A stretch of 64,000 bases of DNA from assembly GCA_036365515.1 (NCBI GenBank), contig CM070873.1, positions 180,186,104 through 180,250,103 on the forward strand. The letters run 5' to 3'. The DNA is from Torymus aiolomorphi (Eukaryota > Arthropoda > Insecta > Hymenoptera > Torymidae). Positions 44,718 through 55,447 of this stretch are shown here, piece after piece. The notes under the pieces are model-generated. The model saw nothing but the letters and a program-made list of their open reading frames with translations, had not been told where the DNA came from and made no database searches. Numbering within the stretch: the stretch's first letter is position 1; the number at the start of each line of letters is the position of its first letter. The translations under genes were made by a program, and so were the position numbers.

Positions 44718-45758
44718 TTTGCTACTTGTGGATTTGTTTTAGCAATTTTTAAAGTATTTGGTTTACCCTATACGATTTTGTTATTTTTCCCCTTTTTTGT
44801 ACAACTTAGTTATTTAACTTATTTGTTAATATTTCACCAAAGCGTTTAGCTTAGTTTTCGGCGAATTTACTAAAGTTATGGTTGTGTATGTTTAATTATT
44901 GTTTAATTGTTGTTGTTGCCAACAATCATTGTTATCGTAACTGTTTGGCAATTATTAATTCCTGCATAAATTAACGGTCTGATACAAATCTTTCGGCTCG
45001 CCCATTGACGCTCCGATCGGGATGTGCTTTTTAGAAAGGGCTCTGAGGTACCTTTCTCTTTATGGTATCAGTTCAATTTTCGCGCAATAATATTCGCAAT
45101 CAATAATTCGTGGTCGCGTCGATTTAGTATGGATTACATAAAGTTTCTTATAACGCTGCTAAATTACTTTGTTTTGTCTCGCTTGTTCGCCAGGTATCTG
45201 CGCGGATTAACGCTCCGGTGAGATAGTCCGGCACACTGTTGGAATCTAAATTTTGGAAATTCTGGGAAATTTCCATTCAACTTTTGCTTAAGTGTAGCTT
45301 GATTGTAGTTTTAGATTTTTCACTTTATTGCAACAAGACAAATATCACGTGTATCTGACTTTCGCTACGTACCCTGTATTGCTTAATTTTAATTTAATTA
45401 CTCTGTTATCCCCACATCTATTTGCAATCACGATTCATGGTACCTCAATAAATTTTCTTTTAATTACTTTACTTTTCTTTTCGTAATTTTACTTATTGTT
45501 GTAATTGCATTCAGTTCATTCTAATTATTTAATTTTAGTCTCTATTGTTCCATTTTCGGTACCATTTATCGTGTTTGCAATAACTCGCTGTTTAATTTTC
45601 TTTCACGGATTTTAAATTTCCGGCGTGCCCATATACTTCTAAATTATCTAACTAAAGATTCTATTTTTTTGGTCGATATTGTCTATTAATATCTATTGTT
45701 ATTATTATAATTTATCATCGAAAAAAGAAATTTCAAGTCACTGTGAATTTCTCATTTA

Positions 45759-45774
45759 CCTACGTTGGGCGCCA
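45759..45774 (-). promoter_or_regulatory. tRNA primer-binding site
   Basis: On the minus strand TGGCGCCCAACGTAGG begins two bases after the LTR end. TGGCGCC starts are typical of primer sites complementary to a tRNA 3' end (CCA). This sets the element orientation. Confidence 0.75.
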
Positions 45775-45776
45775 TT

Positions 45777-46791
45777 TGTGACGTGGCAACATGACGACTT
45801 ATGCGCACTGAAAGGGCAGCGCGCGATCGTTATCCAACTCTCCTCCACGCCGGGGTGTGACGCGCACAAAATACGCGAGAGATATAATGAAGTACGCCTC
45901 TCCGTGCTATCGACCTCTCGAGTAGCTCGGCCAGCTTCCGGGTCCGGGGTCGTCGGTCTCTCGCTCGCAGCTATGGTTACCAGGACTGCTACGCCTATAC
46001 TTTACCTGGGCAACGCCACCTTTTCGCTCTAAAGAGCGTGCAAAAGGTTGAGGATGCGGGATATGGGTTTACTCGCAAATGATTAACTAGCTCGGTTGAA
46101 ATTACCTGAGTTTATTGATACTCGCTTAAATGCTAATATACAGCACGATCGCAGTCGACGGCAACGTGTCGTCGCGAGCAAGGCGCTTTGGAGGACGAAG
46201 TATAACATGAACGCGTCTACCGGTCGCGCAGGTCGGAGAGAAAGAGTGGGGCCGTGCATCCAACAGGTCGCCTTATGTTCCGGGCGACTCGTTTTCCGCA
46301 GGCGATAACAGGTCACGCAACTTACTCAGTGCAAATTATCCTTTCGGCCCGCGCTGGCTGTAGACTCTGCCCGTCGCGTGGCTGCGTCGCTTTCTCGGCG
46401 TCATCGTCGTCGGGGCGCTTCGGAGATCGTCCATCTCCCTTGCGCTGCAGGGCGTCGGACGTCGATTGGGAATGTCACTTGGTCGCGCTGACTCAACGTG
46501 TGCGTCGGGGGCTTAGGCTTTGACGCGGCGCACTGATGCGCTCTGGCAGTGCGGAGTCTCGGCGTCGGCTCTTGGCGGCAGCCAAGCTGCCAGGTCGTGA
46601 CAATCTCGTAGCGGTCGCTGATGGGACGCTTCCCGCGCCCTCGAGGAGACGACGCGAGCCTGCATCCTCAAAATCAGGCACGTCGATTCACACTGCTCTC
46701 CTTTTATCGCTCCTCCGCTCGCTTTCCCAAAATTGCGAGCTCATCATTCTTCTTCGGCGTGCTTTGCTCTTTCTCTCTCTCTCTCTTTCTC

Positions 46792-46886
<95 letters not shown>

Positions 46887-47080
46887 CTCCCTCCCTCTCC
46901 CCCTCTATTTACTTATTCCCATCTCTCTCTGCTAATTGTCCCACCTTGCCTGTCGCGTGACGCTCGCGTGCAGCTCCTGCCGCCTTTCTTGCTGCTTTGC
47001 CTTACCGTATGCGTACGTGTATAGGTGTAGGTGTGTGTATGTATTGGCGAGCACATGTAAGGATACGTATCTCCGTTACA
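45777..47080 (-). repeat. LTR, right copy (5' LTR of the minus-oriented element)
   Basis: It is bounded (plus strand) by TGTGACGTGGCAAC and CCGTTACA; on the minus strand it therefore reads TGTAAC...GTCACA. It is longer than the left LTR mainly because of a (CT)n expansion at about 46763-46880. Confidence 0.85.
46763..46880. repeat. CT microsatellite inside the right LTR
   Basis: A nearly pure (CT)n run. The corresponding place in the left LTR (42113) has only about 12 repeats. Confidence 0.95.
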
Positions 47081-47206
47081 ACGGCGTATTTGTTTTTATC
47101 ATCATAGCATTTCAGATTTGTCACTTTACTTAATATTTTGTCAGAATATGCTCCAATATTAATGGTTTTGTTGATTACTATTAAATCTATCCTTTATACT
47201 GACTTC

Positions 47207-47568
47207 AATGATAAGAAACGATAATGAGGATCAACCCAAGTAAAAAAAAATAAACACTCTAAATTTGCATTTTCAAAAAAGCCACAATGTTTCGCCAGTC
47301 AGTTTTCTAGCATCATCAGGTGAACATTTATGTTGTTATCGTCGTAGTTATTTTAAGAGCCAGAAGTTCTACGTCCGATTACACGGCTACATCGCCGCCG
47401 ACAAAGTTACGTTTCCTCCCACGACGATAACAATTATATTTGAAATAAATGTTCACCTGATGAGGCTAGAAAACTGACTAGCGAAACGTTGTGGCTTCTT
47501 TGAAAATGCAAATTTAAAGTGTTTATTTTTTTTACTTGGGTTGATCCTCACCATCGATTCTTATCATT
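47207..47568. mobile_element. Foldback MITE-like element
   Basis: About 120-base arms are reverse complements. The outer ends are AATGATAAGAA and TTCTTATCATT, with AGGATCAACCCAAGTAAAAA against its complement near 47540. An inner palindrome TATCGTCGT...ACGACGATA surrounds the loop. The phrase TTAATGGTTTTGT flanks on both sides (47159 and 47568), a possible duplication. Confidence 0.8.
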
Positions 47569-47689
47569 TAATGGTTTTGTGTCTATTAATTTTCTATTCT
47601 TAATTAAGGAAAACTAGCTTGTATGCCGAAAATGTGAATAATAATTCTAATAATAAGCGCCATCGAAACCACCGCGCTACCCTATTAGC

Positions 47690-48620
47690 ACAAAACATTT
47701 TAAAAACGTTTATAAAACGTTTAAGATGATACCAAGAAATTTTTTTGGTAATGATGAAAAAACGTTTAAAAAACGTTTTACAAACGTTCAAAATGTCCGC
47801 TTTTTCGTTCAAAAAAAGTTGTAAACAAATGTTTAATAAACGATCACTTTACGTTATATATATGTTTTTTGAACCTTTTTTGAACATTACATTTTTGCTC
47901 AGAGACCTAATATTTGTTTTTCATAAAACGTTTTTAAAACGTATTGTGAATGTTTCTGCATAAACGTTTATTAGATGTGTATAAAACGTTTTTTAAGCAT
48001 TCTGTCAATATATCCTCATGCCATTTGATCTTGTTAAAAATATTTATAAAACATCTTTTTTACATTTTATAAACAATGTTTTATATTTATTTTTAAAACA
48101 TTTTGCAAACGTTTTACGAATCATTTGATTTTAATGGTTTGTGAATTTAATGTTTCAAATATGTTTTTGAATGTTTTTTACGGAAACGTTTCTTGGATGT
48201 ATATAAAACGTTTTTTAAGCATTCTGTCAATATATCCTCATGTCATTTGATCTTGTTGAAAATATCTATAAAACATCTTTTTTACGTTTTATAAATAATG
48301 TTTTATATTCGTTTTTAAGACATTTTGGAAACGTTTTACGAATCATTTGATTTTTAATGGTTTGTGAACGTAATATTTTAAATATGTTTTTTGAATGTTT
48401 TTTACGGAAACGTTTGTTGGATGTGTATAAAACGTTTTTTATACATTCTGTCAATATATACTTAAACCATTTTATCTTCTTAAAAATATTTATGAAACAT
48501 CTTTTTTACGTTTTATAAATAATATTGTATATTTGTTTTATAAACGTTTTAAGAATCGTTTCATTCTTAATGGTTTGTGAATATAACGTTTTAAATATGT
48601 TTGTTGAATGTTCATATTGT
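47690..48620. repeat. Tandem repeat, about 223 bp unit, rich in AAACGTTT
   Basis: CATTCTGTCAATATAT recurs with TCTGTC at 48001, 48223 and 48447, periods 222 and 224. Units share TAAAACATCTTTTTTAC and TTTACGAATCATTTGATTTT, and have many AAACGTTT palindromes. Similar but less regular sequence extends left to about 47690. From 48621 to 49126 I see no gene. Confidence 0.8.
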
Positions 48621-49126
48621 TTATGCACATTCAATGCTTATTTTATGTACATAAAACGGTCTATTGGGCGATTTAAATTATGCTGCAACATGATAATGTA
48701 GAAATATTAATAATAATAGAGATATTGCCGGCCCTGCATACTGCACTGTTAATGTTTTGTACTATATTCTTTTCGACAGCTAATGAACTCGTCATGCTTT
48801 ATAAAATTCTAAAGCTTTTATGAACATGAATAAGTGTCCAATCATTAAAGCAGTGAAGTGTAAAAAAACATGATTGATCTAAATCTGCTGTTTTTGTGTT
48901 AGAAGTTTTGGTCAATTAAAAAAGTATTAGATTTGTACAGTTGGGAATAAAGTTTATCTATTCTATTAAAACTCATAAAACATTTTGTATGCTAAGTGCA
49001 ATTATAAAAGTTACTCATTAAAAATTTGAAAATCTCCGTAACTTCAGACAGAAATGACGTACGCAATAAAATGTTTGGGCTCTCCCAGAATGAAATTGAA
49101 ATCTTTACAGTCTACAGATTATGTGA

Positions 49127-49287
49127 CCCTATTGGAAATCGTCCATTTTTCGCCCATTTGTGAAACGATTTTTCTCCCAGTTTCTAGCCATTTAATGGCG
49201 AGTTGACCGGAATCGCTAGAAAATGGCTAGAAAATGGGAGAAAAATCGTTTCACAAATGGAAAAAAAATGAACGATTTCTACCAGGG
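49127..49287. mobile_element. 161-bp foldback MITE
   Basis: The ends are CCCTATTGGAAATCGT and ACGATTTCTACCAGGG, imperfect reverse complements. Arms of about 65 bases continue inward (GTGAAACGATTTTTCTCCCA and its complement). It is non-coding; the short reading frame across the right arm is an artefact. Confidence 0.8.
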
Positions 49288-49482
49288 GAAAGCAACAATC
49301 ATTCTGAGACGTATTTTGTGACCGAAGAGATTTTGAAACTTCAGCAAAATCATATTGATATCTATATTTTTTTTATTTATTTCGAATTTATTACAAAAAA
49401 CCCTTTATATATTTCAATGTTAGTGCGAGAAGTGATTTTTACCTCGTGGCCGTTTCATCGCAAAAGGATCACACGAGGTTAA

Positions 49483-49631
49483 CCTTTAGAGGACGGGGAT
49501 TTGGGTTTACTGTTTTCTCTCACTTTTCTATAGAAATCGAGTTTTTGTGATGTCTCACATCTCAAAACTAACACATGTAAAGGGTCGATCATGGGCATGG
49601 CCCGTATAGGGGCCATCCCGTCCTCTAAAGG
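49483..49631. mobile_element. 149-bp MITE with TTAA duplications (piggyBac-like)
   Basis: TTAA at 49479-49482 and 49632-49635 flanks perfect short TIRs CCTTTAGAGGACGGG and CCCGTCCTCTAAAGG. TTAA duplication with a TIR starting CC is the hallmark of the piggyBac superfamily. There is no coding capacity. Confidence 0.85.
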
Positions 49632-49635
49632 TTAA

Positions 49636-50760
49636 AAACACCTCGCTCGTTATGAAGCACGTGTACAAAGCTTTATTTAGCGTCCATTTTTTTAATCAAG
49701 CATGTCCGAAATCGTGCTCTGCACACAGAGTGTCAAAATAGTATTTCCCCTCTAAAAAGAAATGTTGTGGATTCATCCTCTACTATTGAATTCATGCATT
49801 TAAAGCATCTTGGCCTATTTAAAAGGATATTGAGAACATTTAAAGTTAAATTACAAAATGAATATTTACAAATTAGATATAATTGATATAAAAAGAGCTC
49901 GATTTGAAGTAAAATATTAACAATATAATCATTTTTAATTGTGTTGCGCTCGATTCGAAATGCACGATCAGCTATACCCAACTGTTATGCTTATAAAAAT
50001 ACCCTTTCATGCACTAATTGAAAAAAATACGGTGTGTAGGTAACACGGAAAGAAGAGCTATTTCAAGCTCAGGTGAGATGTTTTCAGCACGAATTGGAGT
50101 TCCGGGGGCCTTCACCCCCACCCTTGCTTGAAATAGCTCATTTTCTTCTCCCCTTGTTGCCCAATATAATATTCTTGTTACAATCTTCATTATCCAAATT
50201 TTGGAGTTTCTTCCTTCTTTCTTTTTTTGTCCTGCAACAGAATAACGTCTAATTAATAGAAATAAACGAAATAATATGCTGAGGTTAAATAAACATTTCC
50301 CGGTAAAAAAAATCAATGCGAAAAACCTGAAATGAATATTAATTTGAATCATATAATAATTTTAAATTAAAATATAATGGTAGTTACACACGCATGAACC
50401 CTGGTGTCACCATGTCTATTTCTGCGACTGGCTTGACGTCGCCTTAGAAAACTCAACAAGCATTCGATCCAGAAATAATGTTCTTTTAATAACTCTGTTT
50501 TAATAAATAAGTGTGATTCAATTTTTTCTTCGTGAATTTGTTGGCTAATTTTATTTTGCGACTTAGCTTTCAAGATCTTCAGTGAACTTCCCAAAAGATT
50601 GCTGAGATTTTAACAAAGGTAAGTTTTGTTCATTTCTTTTTAATTTTTTGACGAATTTTTTTTTATTCTTAAGGTCTAGCTATCGGCGTTGATAAAAAGA
50701 AAGATTAACAAAAAGTGCTTATTTCTTTCGATCTTTCAAGCACCTTTTAATACCAATTTC
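49636..50760. other. No gene; one 14-bp inverted pair
   Basis: GAGCTATTTCAAGC near 50056 and GCTTGAAATAGCTC near 50132 could form a hairpin of about 90 bases with a GC-rich loop. A minus-strand reading frame of 112 residues spans it, but it matches nothing I recognise and I do not call it a gene. Confidence 0.4.
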
Positions 50761-50870
50761 AATAGTATATTACGCAACTAGGGAGGTAAAGAGTTGGCCA
50801 GTTCGGAGCACATGTGCTCTGGGGTGGCCCTCTTTATCCCCGCGTTGCGTATAAGATCTTTTTGCCTGAC
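50761..50870. repeat. Member of the AATAGTRTATTACGC dispersed family
   Basis: It opens AATAGTATATTACGCAACTA then GGGAGG, with GTTGCGTATAAGATC about 90 bases later as the imperfect inverted end. Related copies are at 29054, 51435, 53472 and 57855. Confidence 0.55.
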
Positions 50871-51004
50871 GAGGCCGAAAATACAATCTTCGCGATCGGG
50901 TGCCAGGAGCGAAAATGGTAATTTAATACGAGCGACATTACCATTCGATTCAGATTACAGCCTAGATAATCTCCATTTGATCCTTTGATATAAGCATAAC
51001 TAAA

Positions 51005-51079
51005 TAGTTCAGTCGGTAGCGAGCAAGTCTAGTAATTCGAAGGTTCGAGGTTCGAATCCACTCAAAGATTTTTTTTTTT
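51005..51079 (+). tRNA. tRNA-like Pol III unit (pseudogene or SINE head)
   Basis: It contains an A-box-like TAGTTCAGTCGGT at 51005 and a perfect B box GGTTCGAATCC at 51049-51059, about 40 bases apart, followed by a run of ten T (51069-51079), a Pol III terminator. A D stem (GTTC/GAGC) can pair. The T stem has mismatches and I cannot form a good anticodon stem, so a functional tRNA is unlikely. It could be a decayed tRNA or the head of a SINE. Confidence 0.45.
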
Positions 51080-51455
51080 ATATATTTTACAGTCCCACTA
51101 CATGCATAATAGGATTGTTTTTTATGGTTATTTATTTATTTATTTTTTGTTTTTCTTTTTATTAATGGTTCTCATGAAAATAAATATGGGACTAATATGG
51201 AAACTATATGGGAACATATGGGATACTAGTGGGAATACTATGGCTCGATTCCAGCCCTAATTCGGCTCAGGCGCCGGAGCCGAGTATCTCCCATATATTG
51301 CTCTAATGTGGCTTGCAATGGCCAATATATTGCGCATACTTGTCCAACACTGTGGGCAATATACGGCCCACAAATTTTTTTTTGCGCGGGTGCCTATGCG
51401 TGAATTCAGCTTAGCTGCAGCTACTGTACGAAAGAATAGTACATTACGACACTAG

Positions 51456-51721
<266 letters not shown>

Positions 51722-51746
51722 CTCTTTATATCGAACTATTTATGTC

Positions 51747-52203
51747 GCACGGTACGAAGAAAAGCCAACTTGGAAGTTACAGGCGAAAAAAAGCCAAAAA
51801 CGCGTCTAAGGCGAAGAAAAGCCAGTTTGGGTCCTCCCAGACGAAGAAAGACAGTTTGCGCCCTCCCAGACAGACGAAGAAAAGTTAGTTTGCGCCATTC
51901 CCGTGGAGGAAAAATCCCAACTGACGACATCTAATCAATTACTAGTTATCTAATTATTTTGACTAATCATCTTTTTATCTTTTTATAACGATTTTTAATC
52001 TTTTTGGTTATCTTTTTATCTTTATCTTATCTTTTTATCTGAAAGTTTATAAGATATCAACTAAATGTTAATTTCGTTTGAGAAAAGTCAAACTGGCTTT
52101 TCTTCGTCTAGGAGGACCCAAACTGGCTTTTCTTCACCTTAGACGCGTTGTTGGCTTTTTTTCGTCTGTAACTTCCAAGTTAGCTTTTCTTGGTACCGCG
52201 CGA
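51747..52203. repeat. Foldback with GAAGAAAAGCCA repeats
   Basis: The ends GTCGCACGGTAC and GTACCGCGCGAC are inverted. The left arm has four GAAGAAA(A)G(C)CA motifs (51756-51890) and the right arm the complements (TGGCTTTTCTTCGTC, near 52093-52190). GGGTCCTCCCAGACG against CGTCTAGGAGGACCC pairs the inner parts. It is non-coding. Confidence 0.8.
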
Positions 52204-52379
52204 CGATGTCTCGGAAACTAATCGACCGATTTTCGTTGGACAAAGACTATTCTCTTCGTCTCGCGAAAAAACTCGTTACCCTGATGGATTTGAGTTTTTA
52301 TTGATTTTATTTTTTTTATAACCAAAAAACGATTTTGAATTTTTATTTTTTTTTTATTTTTGTATATCTTACAGCCATT

Positions 52380-53270
52380 ATTAGATAATATAATGAACTT
52401 TTCTTGAAAGATATTTAAATTACTTATATTTTCTTTTTTTAATATTTAAATTATCTTCACTCTGTCATTTGTTATTAAGGAAAACGTTTTTATATTTCAT
52501 AAATTAATTTCTCAAAAAATATTTTATTTATCGACTTGAAATTTTAACCACTTATTACATACATTGAAGACTATATTTGATTATAATTTCGAGAGATTCT
52601 CTTCCTTTGTTTTTTAGAAAAAAATTATTTTAGAAAAAATTTGCGTTTTCGTTGTCGCATGATAACAAGAGTAAAAATTATCCAATCTTCCTGAAATTTG
52701 GCACAGATGTAGCTTTTATACACCTTCAGATCAAGTTCGCTACCCAAACAAATCGGTCTATTACGAAAAATGATATTTGAGATTAAAAATTTGTTTTTTT
52801 AATTTTCGAATCGCGTTTTTTCAGAGAATACTTGATTTATCGATTTTAAATTTTAATCACTTATTAAACTCGTTAAAGACTATATTTGGTTATAATTTTA
52901 AAAGATTATATTCATTTGTTTTTTTTTTTATTATTTTAGAAAAAATTTGCGTTTTCGTTGTCGGGCGATAACAAGAGTAAAAATCATCCAATCGTCCTGA
53001 AATTTGGCACAGATGTAGCTTTTATATATCGTCAGATCGAGTTCATTGCCCAAAAAAATCGGGCCATTACGACCAAAGATATTTGAGGTTAAATTTTTTT
53101 TTTTAAATTGTCAAATCGTGTTTATTCAAAGAATACTTGATTTATCAACTTCAAATTTTAACCCCTTATTAAACTCATTGCAAAATATAAAATTGTATTA
53201 TAATAATTGCTATGTAATGATAAAAAATAGAAAGAGAAAAAATAAAAAGTTACAAACCATTTAACATGGT
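52380..53270. repeat. Tandem repeat, about 306 bp unit
   Basis: TTGCGTTTTCGTTGTCG starts at 52641 and 52947, a 306-base period. Each unit also carries CCTGAAATTTGGCACAGATG and AGATATTTGAG(A/G)TTAAA-type ends. A third, partial copy runs to about 53270. A more diverged relative lies at 54180-54440. Confidence 0.8.
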
Positions 53271-53329
53271 CTCACCGTACAAAATAAAGTATTAAATTTT
53301 AAATATTAGAATTAAAAGTTAATTAAAGG

Positions 53330-53467
53330 AATCAGTAAATTAAGTTTGAGGAAACTACGTGCCAATGAATTGGCAGCCGTTTTTTGTTTCTTTAGATGAT
53401 ATCTTGTTCTATAATAATTAAATTTGGTTAAAAAAATGTTGCTTCCTCCTAGAGGAAGCTTTGTGAT
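53330..53467. repeat. Dispersed repeat with terminal palindrome (inverted copy)
   Basis: This is the reverse-complement relative of 14690-14810: TTAATTAAAGGAATCAGTAA, then TGCCAATGAATTGGCA, ending in GCTTCCTCCTAGAGGAAGC and TTTGTGA. The palindrome at the end is perfectly conserved across copies. Confidence 0.65.
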
Positions 53468-53471
53468 AGTA

Positions 53472-53592
53472 AATAGTGTATTACGCATCTAGGGAGGAAA
53501 AATCTTGGACATTCCACAGCTCGTGTAAATTGCCACCCGAGCCGAAGGCGAAGGCTGGCCAATTTTACTCCAGTGGTGCGTATACTATTTTT
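53472..53592. repeat. Foldback member of the AATAGTRTATTACGC family
   Basis: It begins AATAGTGTATTACGCATCTA and ends GTGCGTATACTATT, an imperfect inverted pair about 120 bases apart. It lies directly beside the terminal palindrome of the previous repeat. Confidence 0.6.
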
Positions 53593-53736
53593 CGCCATAC
53601 CCGGGCCAAAAACATCACATTCCCGTTTTTGAGCCGGGCGGGAATGTGCGGCACTTTCGTCTAGAGTATGGAGAAAAAGAATTTTTTTTCAAGAAAATAT
53701 GTTGTTTAGCACATTTGGAAACTATTTTTAGAAAAT

Positions 53737-53808
53737 GTGTGTGGGAGTGTGTGTACGTGTGCGTGTGCGTGCGTGCGCGCGCGTACGTGTGTGTGCGTGT
53801 GTATGTGT

Positions 53809-53846
<38 letters not shown>

Positions 53847-53850
53847 GTAC
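53737..53850. repeat. GT microsatellite
   Basis: Imperfect (GT)n with GC interruptions. The reading frames over it are artefacts. From 53851 to 55320 the sequence is AT-rich, contains the diverged 306-bp relative at 54180-54440 and a GCTTCCTAGAAGCAAGC motif near 54520, and has no gene. Confidence 0.92.
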
Positions 53851-55447
53851 ACGCCGATATCACATGATGTCAAAAAAACCGATTTTTTTATAGCGATTTT
53901 TAAATTTTCAAAATTTTTATTTTCGATTTTTTTTAATATTTAGAACTAATATAATTTATTTCTTATGAATTCACTCGATGCGGAATAAAATTCTATACAA
54001 AAAAATGCCGATAGCTATGTACGATCATACTTTATTAATAAAAATGTAATTTTTTCTAAATAGGTTATATATTTCGAAATTAAAAAAAGATACTGACATG
54101 AATATTTTTTCCATATAAAGAATATTGAATACTATAATTTGTTAAATTTTTAGATTTTCTTATAGATTATTTTGGAGAAAAATAAATTAATTAAAAAAAG
54201 TGATTTCCTTTGTCACGCGATAACTATAGTGAAATTGGATTTTAATAATCCCTTTGAAAGTTTTTTACGGGTAGATTCTGGATACTATTTGGATGAGTTC
54301 TTTGGGTAAAAGGATTAATCCATAAATTTTAAAGATATTTAAGGTTAAAATTTTTGTAACCTTTTTTCAAATCGTAATTTCTCGAGAACGGTTCGATGTA
54401 TGATTTTGAAATTTATAGACAATTATGTATGTGATATAGATAATATGTGTGCAAAACTTTATCAAGATCATGCGATTGTTTTTGGAGATTAAACTAAACT
54501 TAAAATGTTATTATTTTAAAGCTTCCTAGAAGCAAGCAATTCTAACTTAGTCGCTTGTGAATGTCACATAAAATTTTGTTTGGAATACACTTTTTAGCCT
54601 ACAGAGAGGCTATAGGAAAAAATTGGAAATGCTGTAAGCTCGGAACATCGCCATATCCATGACACCATGAGAGGATTTGGTTAATGAGCTGATTATTGAA
54701 ATAATATGATCATTTCATTTTTTAAACAGCTTTTGTATTTTTATTATTCTCTGCCTTTTTATTACTTAAACGATAGGCATATCATTGGATTTCAATTTAG
54801 TCCACCTGACTGCTTGTTTTCAATTTATGAAAATGAAAAATAATAAATTTAATAAGCCCATGGAAGCTTGTAGAATTTTCTGAAATTCTTTCAAATATTT
54901 TCCATTTACTGTGACATCAGCGCCGAGATCTCTGTATCGGTGTGGATACGGGACCGTTTGGTTATTTACAAACACCTACACGTGCGCTATGTATAAAAAT
55001 AATCAATGTTATATGCGCCGACTGATGCACCTCACAAAATATATATTGCATAAATATTTGAAACATTTGAGAATTTTTCTTTTAGATATTTTTTTCTGAT
55101 AAAATGATAGGGTGTAGCTTTTCATTTATATCTCCTTAAGGATTAATAATCAAACGTTTAAAATGGATTTTTTAGACTTAACGTGCAATTTCAGATAATC
55201 GCACAAGTCGGTTTGAATAATCTTTTATGAATCTTGAGGACTTTTCCTGGTTTTCTATTCGACATTTGCTGATGTTGTTTTTGGTTCATTTGCGTAAGAC
55301 TTCGTTGATTAAGTTACGGTAAAACATATTTCTACATACTGCTACTATAATCAATATTATAAGAAAAGTTACGTGTAATCCTAAACCACCATATATCAAG
55401 TATTTATTATGTTGCCGTTCTCGATGATGGGAAGCCAAATCTTCTAT

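Larger units (their letters stand above)
41068..47080 (-). mobile_element. Non-autonomous LTR retrotransposon (LARD-like)
   Basis: Two directly repeated LTRs (41068-42309 and 45777-47080) flank a 3.5 kb internal region. The 4-base duplications ACGG at 41064-41067 and 47081-47084 bound the element. A tRNA-type primer site next to the right LTR sets the orientation as minus. The interior has one short Gag-like ORF and no reverse transcriptase, integrase or protease that I can detect, so it must have relied on an autonomous relative. The LTRs are visibly diverged by substitutions and by a CT microsatellite, so the insertion is not recent. Confidence 0.85.

Noticed and set aside
46536..47024. 162-residue Leu/Ser-rich ORF
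   Set aside because: Translation of the CT microsatellite in an LTR.
50014..50352. 112-residue minus-strand ORF with a hydrophobic start
   Set aside because: No homologous motif; it spans a small inverted pair and AT-rich DNA.
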